A stretch of 64,000 bases of DNA from Solitalea agri (GTDB lineage Bacteria; Bacteroidota; Bacteroidia; Sphingobacteriales; Sphingobacteriaceae). The position numbers and the translations under genes were made by a program. The notes under the pieces are model-generated. The model saw nothing but the letters and a program-made list of their open reading frames with translations, was not told the DNA's origin and made no database searches. The DNA lies in NCBI RefSeq assembly GCF_023914155.1, contig NZ_JAMWYS010000046.1, forward strand, positions 1 through 64,000. The letters run 5' to 3'. Positions 52,648 through 62,766 of the stretch are shown piece by piece (the stretch's first letter is position 1; every line of letters starts with the position of its first letter).

Positions 52648-54339
52648 TTAATTAGTTACGGTAAAATTGCTCGGACTGACAATAGTCTGTCCGTTGCTTG
52701 CCACGGTAATTTTCATTGCTCCCGGATTCACATTTGAAGGAACAACTACTTTTATGGTGGATTCATTTGCGCTTATAACTTCAGTTGCTACGGTACCAAA
52801 CTTAACAGTGGTGTAATAGCTATAGTTGCTAGGATAGAAGCCTACTCCACTTATTGTAACTACAGTTCCAGGTACTCCTGATGTTGGCGAAAAAGAAGTT
52901 ATTGCTGGTGCAAGAATTTTAAAAGTGCCTGGTGCAGTAATTTTCTTATCCCCATATTCAACGCTCACTTTAACATCGCCCTCTTGTGCTGCATAAGGTA
53001 CAACTACTTTTAATGATCCTGATGAGCTAGAAACGCTGGAAGCAGTATAACTTCCGAAGTAAACATTATACCATTGATTCGGAACAAATTCACCTGAAAT
53101 GGTTACTTCCTTGCCTATTCCACCTGATGAAGGGCTGAAACCGCTTACAGTATGCTGTTTTACGGTTAGTTTCTGAGGGGCATAAACCGTATGTGGTCCT
53201 ACAGTTAAACTAACTGATTGTTCTCCTTCTTCAATGGTCGTAGGAATATAGAAAGATAGTTGATTGCCATTTATTGAATAGAGTGAAACAGGATTATCAC
53301 CAATCTTTATAGCGTTATTATTTACCTGCGAATTCGATGGCAGATTTGAGCAGGTAAGTGTCACTAAGCTTCCATATAAACCTTTTGTAGTTGATATTGC
53401 TTCGATAACAGGTGGCGTAACAATAAACTTGTCAGGGAAATTTGTTGTCACTCCGTCGATAATAACACTAACCGGTAATTCAGATTGACCTACATTCAAT
53501 GGTATTGAGGTTTGAGCAGAGGTATAATACGGGTAATTGCTTCCGTATAAATAAGATTCTGTTTGACCAAACATAGCCTTGTAGTTGCTGTAATAACTTG
53601 TGCTAATATTATGTCCGGTAAAAGTAACAACCGTACCTACTGGTCCCGACTTAGGATTAAAGTCGGTAATATATGGTTTCATGGCAAAATATGATGAGGT
53701 AGTTATTTTTTGGCTACCTATTGTTACTGCAACCTGTACATCATATGTTCCATTTACACCCGAAGGAACCTGTACAATGATTTTTGAGGGAGTGGTCTCT
53801 GTTACGGTAGCTTTAACATTGTTGAAGGTTACTGTAACTTCATCTTTATTAGAAGTATAGAAATTTCCGTTAATGGTAATTAGGTCTCCTACTTTACCAC
53901 TGTTCGGATATAAACTACTTGTACTTATTGAAGGCAATTGAACAGAAAGTACTTGACCGTAAGCCGTACCATTTTTATTGGTTAGGTACATTCTGATGTA
54001 TAAGGTATTGTAATAGTAACTGTTCGATACAGTTATGTTTCCAATTTCCTGGTTTATTTCTCCTTCTGAGACATCTTTTCCTAATGAAACACGTGTTCCG
54101 GAGGTAATATCGACATTGGGGTTTACGCCGTACACAAACCCATAATCGCTTACGTCAAAATCACCAACACTAACTATATTACCTTTAACTTTAACTTTAG
54201 TAGGAGATATAGCAATAAAATCAAGTGTTTGCAGCTTAGGATGTTGGTCAAGCTCTTTTTCACAGCCTTGAAACAAAAGAATAACAAAGACCAAAAGACT
54301 AATTAAGCCTGTGTATTTAAGTTTTATCATAATTATCAA
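52648..54339 (-). CDS. IPT/TIG-repeat lipoprotein
   Basis: The 563-residue protein has a lipoprotein signal with the lipobox cysteine near residue 26 (LFQGCEKE). An N-terminal fibronectin-like part is followed by five IPT/TIG immunoglobulin-like domains, seen as repeats of P.SG..G..VTI.G.......V.FG near 145, 225, 313, 397 and 476. These resemble surface cell-cell or glycan-binding lipoproteins (SusE/F-like in layout). An ATG three codons on is an alternative start. It follows an outer-membrane barrel gene by 14 bp, so the two form one unit. Confidence 0.85.
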   Translation of the reverse strand: MIIMIKLKYTGLISLLVFVILLFQGCEKELDQHPKLQTLDFIAISPTKVKVKGNIVSVGDFDVSDYGFVYGVNPNVDITSGTRVSLGKDVSEGEINQEIGNITVSNSYYYNTLYIRMYLTNKNGTAYGQVLSVQLPSISTSSLYPNSGKVGDLITINGNFYTSNKDEVTVTFNNVKATVTETTPSKIIVQVPSGVNGTYDVQVAVTIGSQKITTSSYFAMKPYITDFNPKSGPVGTVVTFTGHNISTSYYSNYKAMFGQTESYLYGSNYPYYTSAQTSIPLNVGQSELPVSVIIDGVTTNFPDKFIVTPPVIEAISTTKGLYGSLVTLTCSNLPSNSQVNNNAIKIGDNPVSLYSINGNQLSFYIPTTIEEGEQSVSLTVGPHTVYAPQKLTVKQHTVSGFSPSSGGIGKEVTISGEFVPNQWYNVYFGSYTASSVSSSSGSLKVVVPYAAQEGDVKVSVEYGDKKITAPGTFKILAPAITSFSPTSGVPGTVVTISGVGFYPSNYSYYTTVKFGTVATEVISANESTIKVVVPSNVNPGAMKITVASNGQTIVSPSNFTVTN

Positions 54340-54353
54340 TAACTAACTAACTA

Positions 54354-55124
54354 CTAAAAAATATATCCCAAACGAATTCCATTCGTCATGTTCGACCCAA
54401 AGGAGAAATTAGAACTTGAAGTATTCGGCTGATAACCAGGATTAGAAGTGCCTGTTCCTGTTTGAGTTTCTTTCATTTTTTGATAGTCAGTTTTGGTAAA
54501 TCCAAAATTGAACTCATATCCAAAATAAAAATGGCTGGCAAGATAAAAATCGAAACCGGTTAGCACATTTAAACCATATTTGAAATAACCTCTCTCTGTT
54601 GTTTGGGTAGTATAATTACCGGTTTCAGGGTTATAAACAGTGCTTATCCAGCCACCGGTGCGAGTGGTGGTGGTTCCTCCGTTGGTAATTTCTTGTTTAG
54701 TTGATTTATTTGAAAGTGTTAAATCGGCACCGATGTATGGCGATAATCTACGGGTTCCTTTAAAATGCTTTTCTAAACCGAAGTTTAAACCTAGGGTAGT
54801 ACTGCTGGTTTCGTTCTTATAGAAATTAGAGTTAGTCCCATAAGGATTGTTGTAATCATCATTTGTTCCGGTTGAATTGGCAATTAAACCTAGGCGTAGT
54901 GCTAGCTCAGGACTTTTGAAATAGCGCACCTTAATAAGGTTTACGGCATTGTTTAAGCTCAATTGACCACTAAAAGGATTAACATTTAGTTCGGTAGCAA
55001 AATTTTTGGCGGTAGCCTTAAGAGTTTCTTCGGGTTCGCTTACAATTGTCTCTGTTTGGGTTGATTGCGCATAGGTAAATAGCGTAAAAGTAAGCATGAA
55101 AATGCTTAACAAGGTTTTTTTCAT
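54354..55124 (-). CDS. OmpX-like outer-membrane beta-barrel protein
   Basis: The 256-residue protein has a signal peptide (MKKTLLSIFMLTFTLFTYAQ) and alternating hydrophobic beta strands, with aromatic residues at strand ends and a final strand ending YIF. It resembles small outer-membrane barrels. It is the first gene of a two-gene unit with the IPT/TIG lipoprotein, suggesting a surface complex. Confidence 0.82.
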   Translation of the reverse strand: MKKTLLSIFMLTFTLFTYAQSTQTETIVSEPEETLKATAKNFATELNVNPFSGQLSLNNAVNLIKVRYFKSPELALRLGLIANSTGTNDDYNNPYGTNSNFYKNETSSTTLGLNFGLEKHFKGTRRLSPYIGADLTLSNKSTKQEITNGGTTTTRTGGWISTVYNPETGNYTTQTTERGYFKYGLNVLTGFDFYLASHFYFGYEFNFGFTKTDYQKMKETQTGTGTSNPGYQPNTSSSNFSFGSNMTNGIRLGYIF

Positions 55125-55519
55125 GTAATTGGTGTTTTATAAGGATTTTTTAAATAGCAACTGAAATCAAAATTGATGGTTGTTAAATGATTTGAAATAA
55201 CTCATTAATTAGGACTCGAATTAAGTAGATGGTTGGCAATGCAACTTTTTTAATGACAGCTTACTTATTTGCGCTGCAAATTTGATGGTTTTAATTAATA
55301 TTATCAATACTAAATTAGGGGTATGTAGGTAAAGGTTATTAGTTAATTAGTTTAAGTTTTGATTTGCTTATAATTATTTTATTAAAAAAGGGAGTTTCTA
55401 GTTGAGAGAAGAAAAGGGTTAGGCTTTTTTCGCCGGCTTAAATTCAATAACCGGGTTTTCCGCATGTACCGCCGTTGTTCTAAATATTTTCTTTAACTTC
55501 AACTATCAACTTACTAAAA
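55125..55519. other. 395-bp intergenic region between divergent genes
   Basis: AT-rich, with no ORF or RNA I can support. Two similar 20-bp stretches (about 55170-55190 and 55278-55298, both reading AAAT..GATGGTT.TTAA) may be a weak direct repeat. It presumably holds the promoters of both flanking genes, but I found no clean consensus match. Confidence 0.4.
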
Positions 55520-56146
55520 ATGAAAACAAATCTATCTTTCCAAAAACTCCTGACAATTCTGTTTATTGCTGCGTCAATTTCTTTCTCTTCTAATGCCCAG
55601 GAATTAAGTAAGCAAGAAAAGGATTATGCCTTAAAATTGCTTAAATCAACTAGAGAAAAGTTCTTGTCAGAGATTAAAAACCTTACCCCTGAACAATGGA
55701 ACTTTAAAGCAGATTCAACACGGTGGTCGATTGCTGAGTGTGCAGAACACATAACCGTTTCAGAAGAAACACTTTTTGGTTTGGTGACAAAAATTATGGC
55801 CGACTCGGCTAACGCGGACAAGCAAGCAGAAGTAAAGATTAAGACCGATGATCTGGTTAAAAAGATTGAAGACCGGTCGGTAAAAGCAAAGGCTCCTGAA
55901 ATGCTTAAGCCTACTCACCGATGGAAAACAGAGGCCGAGTTGATTGCTCAGTTTGAGGCCGATCGTCAAAAGACAATAGATTATGTGAAAAATGCCAATA
56001 GTGATCTTCATACACACTTGATGCAACAACCCGCTTTTGGTTACCTCGATGCTTATCAATGGTTAGTGTTGTTGGCAGCACATAGTGCTCGTCATACTGC
56101 GCAAATTGAAGAGGTAAAAACGCTTCCCGGTTATCCGAAGAACTAA
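55520..56146 (+). CDS. Secreted DinB/YfiT-like metal-dependent protein
   Basis: The 208-residue protein has a signal peptide (cleaved after SNAQ, near 26) and a four-helix DinB fold. Possible metal ligands are H in CAEHITVSEE near 81 and HSARHTAQIEE near 190. DinB-like proteins bind a metal through three His and may act as thiol-dependent hydrolases or transferases. Export to the periplasm is less usual. Confidence 0.82.
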   Translation: MKTNLSFQKLLTILFIAASISFSSNAQELSKQEKDYALKLLKSTREKFLSEIKNLTPEQWNFKADSTRWSIAECAEHITVSEETLFGLVTKIMADSANADKQAEVKIKTDDLVKKIEDRSVKAKAPEMLKPTHRWKTEAELIAQFEADRQKTIDYVKNANSDLHTHLMQQPAFGYLDAYQWLVLLAAHSARHTAQIEEVKTLPGYPKN

Positions 56147-56160
56147 AGAAATTTAGCTAA

Positions 56161-56208
56161 AAAACTAAAAAGGCTCCCGTTTATCTAAATGGGCGCCTTT
56201 TTAGTTTT
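56161..56208. terminator. Bidirectional terminator between the DinB and PepSY genes
   Basis: A long stem (56161-56183 with 56187-56208) with two mismatches and T/A tracts on both sides. Confidence 0.88.
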
Positions 56209-56221
56209 TAAAACTTATTAC

Positions 56222-57742
56222 CTATTGCTTTGCGAAAGTTTTAACCGATGTTTTCTTCTTTCTGAACCAAATTGCTAATAAAATAATCCCAGCAATCGCA
56301 GCCAGTAAATTACCCAACGCTGCAATAATGGTTAATACATCTCGTGAAGTTTTACCCAATTCATCAGCAAAATGAAATTTATGTAACATCGCAAAGCTTA
56401 ATCCTTCTCGCAAGTCTATATCATTAATTTTTGCTGCCAGTTTGCCTGAAGAGGTTTCAACATACCAACGTTCGTTATTATTCATTTTGTATTGAACCTT
56501 ATAAACCGGTAGGCGTTTGTTCACGAACCCATACTCGCCTTTAAATTCAGTAACCGGAGTAACGGAAATAATGTTTTCATCTGTTTGCTTGCTGAATACC
56601 GAAGCCATAAACCGCGCATATTGCTGATCTCCATTGGGCAAAACTTGCAGGTTAGGAAGACTAAGATATCGAACCATTGGCATTGGTGATTTCATATTCA
56701 TGCCAAACTTAGCCGCTGCAACGCCCATTTTTTCGCAGCATTCTTCTTTTGTAAATCCTTTTTGAGATGAACAGGTGATCTGTAAAAAAACAGTATTATT
56801 TATCTTTATCAATGAAATATTCTTCACATCATATTGCTTCGACAATGAATTTGGCTTAAAGTTGAGCTCTGTTGCCTTATAATCTTCTTCAATAAAATAC
56901 TGCTGACGGGTATCAGGCTTAAACTTGGCGAAAGCATGATACGCACCACTGAAAGTAAACATCAATGAGGTAATTGAGACCACAATGGCAATTCGCCGGT
57001 GAAGCTTTCTATACTTTACTGCTGAATTACCTGTGTTCCCTTTTTTTGATTTAGTAATGAAGGCAATGTAAATACCCATTAGAGTGGCAACGAAAGCCGC
57101 TAAACATAAGAGGCATAAAGCTACTAGACGAAAAGATCCAAAGTGATCTAAAAACTTCCAGCTATGAAAATTCCGGAATAATGAGGAAAACATCGCCCTG
57201 TTATTTTCAACGGCTAAACCCAAGCGATCACTTGAAGGGTCGACATAAAGACGAATTCCATCTGCTCTGTCAAAAACTACTTTGTAGACCGGTAAGAGGC
57301 GGTTTATTTCAAGGTATTCTTCATCAAATTGTTTAACAAGCGATATAGTTTGAATCGTTGCAGTTGAATCTCCCAAAAGTTGGCTTGCTATTTTGCCTGC
57401 GTATAGTTCAGCTCCCTTATGATTTATGGAGGCATCGGCAGCATTAATGTAAACTAACTCAGCTTGTCCCTTTTTGGCTATCTGATAGTAAACATTCCCA
57501 TCAAGCTCTATCAACCTAAAATTGCTGATAGAGAGAATCTTATTTTTAAGTAAGGCCGAATCTAGTGAAACGTTAACTTTCGACAGGTCGATTGTTTTCG
57601 ATATCAAAAACTGGTTTTTTATTTTAGGTTTAAACGATGACATTAAAGGGTGCATTATCCCACTAATCGTCCACATTATTATAGGCAACGCGATAATAAT
57701 GCTAAGAGAGCGATGCCACTTGTATATATTTTTTCTGATCAT
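56222..57742 (-). CDS. PepSY-associated membrane protein
   Basis: The 506-residue protein has four transmembrane segments (about 12-32, 202-228, 246-266 and 469-492). Two periplasmic PepSY-like domains lie between them. The KWHRSLSIIIALPIIMW start and the KLHRRIAIVV segment contain the conserved His residues of the PepSY_TM family. Members such as FpvG reduce ferric siderophores or handle metals in the inner membrane. It lies 18 bp after the TonB receptor gene and is part of the same uptake operon. A CCEK motif near 336 is a possible metal or redox site. Confidence 0.88.
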   Translation of the reverse strand: MIRKNIYKWHRSLSIIIALPIIMWTISGIMHPLMSSFKPKIKNQFLISKTIDLSKVNVSLDSALLKNKILSISNFRLIELDGNVYYQIAKKGQAELVYINAADASINHKGAELYAGKIASQLLGDSTATIQTISLVKQFDEEYLEINRLLPVYKVVFDRADGIRLYVDPSSDRLGLAVENNRAMFSSLFRNFHSWKFLDHFGSFRLVALCLLCLAAFVATLMGIYIAFITKSKKGNTGNSAVKYRKLHRRIAIVVSITSLMFTFSGAYHAFAKFKPDTRQQYFIEEDYKATELNFKPNSLSKQYDVKNISLIKINNTVFLQITCSSQKGFTKEECCEKMGVAAAKFGMNMKSPMPMVRYLSLPNLQVLPNGDQQYARFMASVFSKQTDENIISVTPVTEFKGEYGFVNKRLPVYKVQYKMNNNERWYVETSSGKLAAKINDIDLREGLSFAMLHKFHFADELGKTSRDVLTIIAALGNLLAAIAGIILLAIWFRKKKTSVKTFAKQ

Positions 57743-57760
57743 TTTTCGCTAATGAATTTT

Positions 57761-60094
57761 TTACTTTTTAGCCAATTGATAAGTTATCCCCAACACTAAG
57801 GTTCGAGGGGCTGCTGCGGTATAAGTTGTGCGATCGGTTATGTTATTACCTCTTGATGCGTTGCTTGCATATAATGCATCAGTTAGGTTCATCAAATTTG
57901 AATACACTTCAATCCCTCTCCATTGATAACCTACTCTTGCATTAAGCAGATCATACCCAGAATAACTAACCATGTTGATTTGATTTTGATACCAGCCCGA
58001 AACATGTTGCCACTCCATAGAGGTATGGAAGTTTTTAAACCATTGAGGATAATAATTCAATTCGGTATTCCAAACCCAGCGAGGCGACGAAGGCATATCA
58101 TAGCCATTCAGGTTTTTAAGTTGATCACCTTCTTTATTACTCACCTGGAAATCTTCAAAGCGATGGATTGCACAGGTGCCTCCCAAACGGAAACTCAGTT
58201 CTTTTACTGGTTTTATCGTAGTGCTAAATTCAATTCCTTTATGGAGGGTTTTCCCTGCCGATTGGTAATCATAGGAGTTATCCGGCTGACGGATATTCAG
58301 TAGTTCATTCTGCCCATCCATTCTGTATATAGCCACATCAACATAAACTTTATTTTGCAGGAAGGCCGCCCAGGCTCCAACCTCATAGTTTTGAAATAAA
58401 GCCGGTTTTAGGTTATAGTAAAACTCCGCAGGATTAGAATTCGGTTTTTTACGGAAAATAGCGGTTAACGCCGGGGGAGCAAAGCCTTGTGAATAGTTGG
58501 CGTAAAGGCCTTTGTCATGCCCTAAATCATAGGTTAAACCAACTTTAGGTGTAATGCGTTCATATTCTTTGCTGCCTGCCGAAGCATCTAAATAATTATC
58601 ATAGGTAAACGACATCAAGTCATAGCGTAAGCCTGTTGAAAAACGTAAGTTCTTTAAAGGTTCAAAATCATACTGCATATAAGCTGCAGCATTTCTGATT
58701 TTAGCAGTATAATCAGACAGTTTAATATCCGGACGTTCCTTTATAATGGTGTATTTTTCAACCGATTTGCCATCAGGACGTAATTGGGCACTTAAATCGA
58801 CCTGATAAGCCGAATAATCATTAGGAGAATAATCAAACAAACCACCGGCAATCAATTTTGAGTTTAAGAAACCAAAACGTTGGCTGTGCTGTCCAATTAT
58901 ACCGTAACTGGTAAAGTTGTTCGAATTGATCTCTCCTGCAGCAGTTGTTTGTCCCGGTTTCCATTTGATACCGTAAGACGGATTTTGTCCATGCTCGTTA
59001 AAGCGATTAAACAGCGTAATAAAACTCTTCGAACCCTTAGACCAATCGTGCTCTAATGTGATACGTGAACGGCTGGCCTTTGATTTTCGATATGTAAATT
59101 CATTATTGCTTGTATAGCTACGATTAAAAAAGGCTGTGCTATCAACGCTTCCAGAGGTTTGGGAATAATAATCTCCATACATAAAAGTTCCTGTCAATTG
59201 AGTTTTAGCAGACAATTGATATTCTAAACGAGTATTTATGGAGGTTTTATCATAGTTTGAATAGGTCATCCAACTGCCTTTCTGTTGACTGCTCAAGCCT
59301 CCAACGTACACGCCAAATTTCCCAATTTGCGTACCGGCACCAAATTGCAAACGTTTGTATCCCCATTGATCGAACTGAATGCCTACACGCGCTGTTGGAA
59401 CAGCGGTTGGGCGCTGGGTAATAAAATTTACAGCCCCACCAACTGCTTCCGGTCCATAAATGGATGATACTGGTCCTTTTACCACTTCTATTGAACTAAT
59501 GGCATATTGGTTAACTTCCAGCAAAGAATTATGGTTAAAAACTCCCATTGGCCTAATACCTATGCCATCTTCCATGTATAGATAATAACCTGAAGTAGTC
59601 ATAGGTTGGCGAATAGACATGCTATGCTGCTCATTGTTCAAGTTCACCATCAAAACTCCAGATACTTTATTCATCACTTCATAAACAGCAGTAGGTTTGG
59701 TTTCTTCTAACAGTTTAGCCGAGATCTTGCTAATGGCAATTGGAGCCTGGCTTCGTAATTGTGATTCACGGCTAGCGGTAACAACCACCTCTTGCATGTT
59801 AGCGGCAAACGGATTTAAAGCAATTGAAAGTTCTTTGTTTTCAATCGCAATAGTTACGGTTTGATAGCCTAATAATGAAACTGTGATTTTTGTTGTATTG
59901 TCATCCACAGAAAACTTAAATGTTCCCTGGGCATTTGTTTGTGCACCTTTGGTCGTATTGGGTATAAACACATTTGCTCCTGATAAGGGTTCATGTGTTA
60001 TGGCATCGTAAATTTTCCCTTTGACTAATTGTTGAGCATATGCGCTTGCAAATGCACATAGCATAAAAATGGTAACGTATAACTTCCGTTGCAT
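57761..60094 (-). CDS. TonB-dependent receptor of a metal or siderophore operon
   Basis: The 777-residue receptor has a signal peptide (SAYAQ), a carboxypeptidase-like regulatory domain (about 23-105), a plug (about 120-230, with GPVSSIYGPEAVGG) and a barrel ending in LVLGITYQL. The pairing with a PepSY membrane protein and a Cys-rich small protein, and its layout, suggest uptake of a ferric siderophore or another metal chelate. The actual ligand is not visible in sequence. Confidence 0.9.
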   Translation of the reverse strand: MQRKLYVTIFMLCAFASAYAQQLVKGKIYDAITHEPLSGANVFIPNTTKGAQTNAQGTFKFSVDDNTTKITVSLLGYQTVTIAIENKELSIALNPFAANMQEVVVTASRESQLRSQAPIAISKISAKLLEETKPTAVYEVMNKVSGVLMVNLNNEQHSMSIRQPMTTSGYYLYMEDGIGIRPMGVFNHNSLLEVNQYAISSIEVVKGPVSSIYGPEAVGGAVNFITQRPTAVPTARVGIQFDQWGYKRLQFGAGTQIGKFGVYVGGLSSQQKGSWMTYSNYDKTSINTRLEYQLSAKTQLTGTFMYGDYYSQTSGSVDSTAFFNRSYTSNNEFTYRKSKASRSRITLEHDWSKGSKSFITLFNRFNEHGQNPSYGIKWKPGQTTAAGEINSNNFTSYGIIGQHSQRFGFLNSKLIAGGLFDYSPNDYSAYQVDLSAQLRPDGKSVEKYTIIKERPDIKLSDYTAKIRNAAAYMQYDFEPLKNLRFSTGLRYDLMSFTYDNYLDASAGSKEYERITPKVGLTYDLGHDKGLYANYSQGFAPPALTAIFRKKPNSNPAEFYYNLKPALFQNYEVGAWAAFLQNKVYVDVAIYRMDGQNELLNIRQPDNSYDYQSAGKTLHKGIEFSTTIKPVKELSFRLGGTCAIHRFEDFQVSNKEGDQLKNLNGYDMPSSPRWVWNTELNYYPQWFKNFHTSMEWQHVSGWYQNQINMVSYSGYDLLNARVGYQWRGIEVYSNLMNLTDALYASNASRGNNITDRTTYTAAAPRTLVLGITYQLAKK

Positions 60095-60279
60095 AAAATT
60101 TCTTTCGTAGTAGGCATAGGTTTAGGTAGCACATTACGATTCAATTGAATGAACAGCTGCACCCATGCAAACCTTAATTGCCTGCGAATAAAAAATAAAT
60201 GAATTGCGTGATCGGGATAGCATTGCTGGTATAAGCCAAGCTAATTTCAACTAATGAATACCGAAGGTTTAAAAGGAAG

Positions 60280-60651
60280 CTAAACCTGTGGAGGATGATA
60301 AATAGTGATGCTCGATTTGATTGGTTCTTTCTGCAAAAAGAAATATTCCTGAGTTAACTTGATGTACGTATTATCGATGAAATTTGGCGTTTCAGATTGA
60401 GCAAAAAGGTTTATTTCGAATTTCTCTCTTAAAGAATTGTTAGCCTTTTGCTCTTGCTCTGAAGCTTCCTTTTTAAGCTGCTTCATTAGATAACATTGTC
60501 CGTTACAATGAAGTTGAGGCTTATTTTTGTTTTCACAAAGGTATGTTGAAATGAAACTCTTGTTGGCCTCATAGCCCGATACAATAACCAAACTACTGAG
60601 TGTTTGCAGCAATATGACAATTGTTAATACTATGGATAAAAGGCGTTTCAT
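60280..60651 (-). CDS. Cys-rich small protein heading the TonB/PepSY operon
   Basis: The 123-residue protein has an N-terminal hydrophobic segment (about 4-26) followed by CENKNKPQLHCNGQCYLMKQL (39-59 region), a C-x9-C-x3-C pattern, then a helical charged part. I do not recognise a named family, but the motif recurs in Bacteroidota next to TonB receptors. The three cysteines suggest metal binding. Its promoter is a perfect consensus at 60717-60747. Confidence 0.75.
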   Translation of the reverse strand: MKRLLSIVLTIVILLQTLSSLVIVSGYEANKSFISTYLCENKNKPQLHCNGQCYLMKQLKKEASEQEQKANNSLREKFEINLFAQSETPNFIDNTYIKLTQEYFFLQKEPIKSSITIYHPPQV

Positions 60652-60716
60652 TGTTTTTTGACTACACTTATGGAAGATTTTGTTCCACTAAGCAAAACAT
60701 CACTATAATCTTGTCG

Positions 60717-60747
60717 CAAAGGTAAAAATCGAGTGACTTTTAACAAA
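60717..60747 (-). promoter_or_regulatory. Consensus promoter of the TonB/PepSY operon
   Basis: On the minus strand: TTTG (60747-60744), 19 bp, TACCTTTG (60724-60717). It is the same strength of match as rpsU. It gives a leader of about 60 nt. Confidence 0.82.
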
Positions 60748-60791
60748 TGACTTTGGTCATCTTTTAAATTAGAAAACTTTCGTAGTAGTTA

Positions 60792-61967
60792 CTAAAGTTT
60801 ATGGAGGAGCTTTCTTACAATGCTACTATTTGCAGGCTCAGGAAATAGCCAGTTGATCGCATCAGGGAATTCGCGTCGCCAGAACCACTCGGCATGTCGG
60901 CCATCGGGTTTAAAAACAACTTTCAATTGATCTTCGCTCAAACCTTTCTTTCGAAGAATCGACTCCATTTTTTTTACCTCATAGACCAATGAATCACTTT
61001 CTTTTTCTCCTGCTAAAATATACATATGAGTTTTGCGCTCGGGTTTCCACTTATTGGTATAATCATACAAAATGGGATGAAACCAAAAGGATGGAGAAAA
61101 TACTCCAATCTTGCCAAAAACCTTATCATACTTTAAGCCGCCGTAGAAGGAAATGAGCCCTCCCATTGAGCTACCCATTATTCCTGTGTTTTCTACATCT
61201 TTTAAAGTTCGGTAGTGGCAATTAATATACGGGCGCAGGGTATTAACAATAAACTCGAGGTATTTATTTCCTTTACCACCACCATATTTGAGATTCTGAT
61301 AAGGCGAATAATCGTTAAGTCGTTCGTTGCCGCCATGGTCGATGCCAACAACTATTATTTCTTTATCTAAACTGTCGAGTGTTTCATCAACATTCCATTC
61401 CCCGTACGGCGCATAAAAATCATCAAATAAGTTTTGGCCGTCATGCATGTATAAAACAGGATAGTGTTTCTTTTTTGTCGATTTGTCGAAATAAGATTTA
61501 GGCAGATAGATCCACACCCGGCGATGGGTTTCGAGTTGTGGGATATAAAAAACCGAATCAACAAGTCGCACACTGCGCGAAGCGGTATGAACCATTTCTT
61601 TCTCATAGGTGTCGCTCCAGCTATCTACCTCAATGTTTAAAGTAGTGTCGCCCTTAATTTCAATAAGCCGATTTTGTAAGGTGTTTCCCAAGCTATCGGC
61701 CTCTACTTTGGCCCAGCTTCCACGGGTAACTTTAAATTCATATGTACCTGGCTTAAACGTTGTTTTAAGTGAATAGACTCCTTTATTATTGCGTGTAAAG
61801 CAATAGTTTGGATCGCTCGGGTTCCAACCGTTGAAATTGCCCGCCATGTAAATTTTGTCGGAGGATGAGGTATTCACCGGTACCGATTGTATACAAACAG
61901 TTACCTGGGCATTGCAGATAATGCTCAAAATTAGAGAGAACGCTATAAGAACAGCTCTTTTTCGCAT
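60792..61967 (-). CDS. Secreted CBM48-linked putative esterase
   Basis: The 391-residue protein has a signal peptide (MRKRAVLIAFSLILSIICNA), an N-terminal CBM48-like domain (MAGNFNGWNP...GTYEFKVTRGSW, about 20-110) and a C-terminal alpha/beta-hydrolase of the enterochelin esterase (Fes/esterase D) type. The nucleophile S267 lies in GSSMGG, and a late D.RHAEWFW gives the likely catalytic His. The upstream ATG at 62000 is less likely because the signal peptide begins at 61967. It may deacylate glycan- or siderophore-esters. It is a single gene. Confidence 0.85.
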   Translation of the reverse strand: MRKRAVLIAFSLILSIICNAQVTVCIQSVPVNTSSSDKIYMAGNFNGWNPSDPNYCFTRNNKGVYSLKTTFKPGTYEFKVTRGSWAKVEADSLGNTLQNRLIEIKGDTTLNIEVDSWSDTYEKEMVHTASRSVRLVDSVFYIPQLETHRRVWIYLPKSYFDKSTKKKHYPVLYMHDGQNLFDDFYAPYGEWNVDETLDSLDKEIIVVGIDHGGNERLNDYSPYQNLKYGGGKGNKYLEFIVNTLRPYINCHYRTLKDVENTGIMGSSMGGLISFYGGLKYDKVFGKIGVFSPSFWFHPILYDYTNKWKPERKTHMYILAGEKESDSLVYEVKKMESILRKKGLSEDQLKVVFKPDGRHAEWFWRREFPDAINWLFPEPANSSIVRKLLHKL

Positions 61968-62766
61968 AGTTCTAAAATAAAAAAGGAAAATGGTTTTCAA
62001 TATTATCTAGCGTATTTTATTAAATTGAATTAATAACTATGGGCCAATAACAAATTTCTAGCTTTGGTCAAGATGCCGTTAATAATTCCTCAATTATTAT
62101 TCATCAATTTACAATGTTGAGCAATTCTTTACTAATCATTTATATCCAATTGCCATGAAAAATTGGGTTCGTTGCCTGTTTGAGAAACTGTTCATTTAAC
62201 TTGTTGACGACATGCAATTACAGCCTAAGAAAAACAGGTTTGAGTGGTTTATCCCTCATTCTGATACGAATAATTGATGAACTATAAATTGTTACATCAA
62301 TATTTGCATTTTCTATAGTAAATTTAGGTTGCTAACTGGTTGTTCCAATAGTTTTAACATTCCCTGGCGTTTTTACCCTATTGCTTTGAGCCTTAAAAAC
62401 ACTTCCAAATGCTACACCCAGCGCTGCAACTGCAAGTTTTCTCGCATACTATATAAGTGAGATCAATAGAAATAGATTGGCTGTTTTTTCAAAAAAAATA
62501 CGTTGAATGGTCAAAATATGACTTAGTGTATTCTTAACAAAAAAGAAAAATATTTAAGCCGATCGAAGCAGTTATTTACTTCTGTAAATCAATTAATTAT
62601 GTTTTTTTAGCAGGCTAATTGTGTAATCAATTAAAAAACAATAGCCAACTTCTTAATTTTTTTTTAATTCTATCATTAAAGAATCTGATTTTTTGCTATT
62701 TTTGAATTGTTTCTAAAGATTCATTAGAGAAACAACGGTTAAGGATTAATATTAACAGAATATATT
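61968..62766. other. 800-bp gap before the sugar kinase
   Basis: AT-rich, with no intact gene. It holds a possible frameshifted small ORF on the minus strand (62332-62447), a hairpin 62613-62646 followed by a T run at 62657-62665 (terminator-like on the plus strand), and a TATTTTTG -7 box at 62697-62704 for the kinase gene. Confidence 0.5.
62332..62447 (-). pseudogene. Possible frameshifted small secreted-peptide gene
   Basis: Reading the minus strand from ATG 62447, removal of two bases just after the start would give a 37-residue peptide. It has a signal-like beginning (MRKLAVAALGVAFGSVFKAQS) and a polar tail ending GTTS. As it stands the frame stops after 11 codons. It could be a decayed member of the small secreted peptides common in Bacteroidota (DUF6520-like start), or chance. 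Confidence 0.25.
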
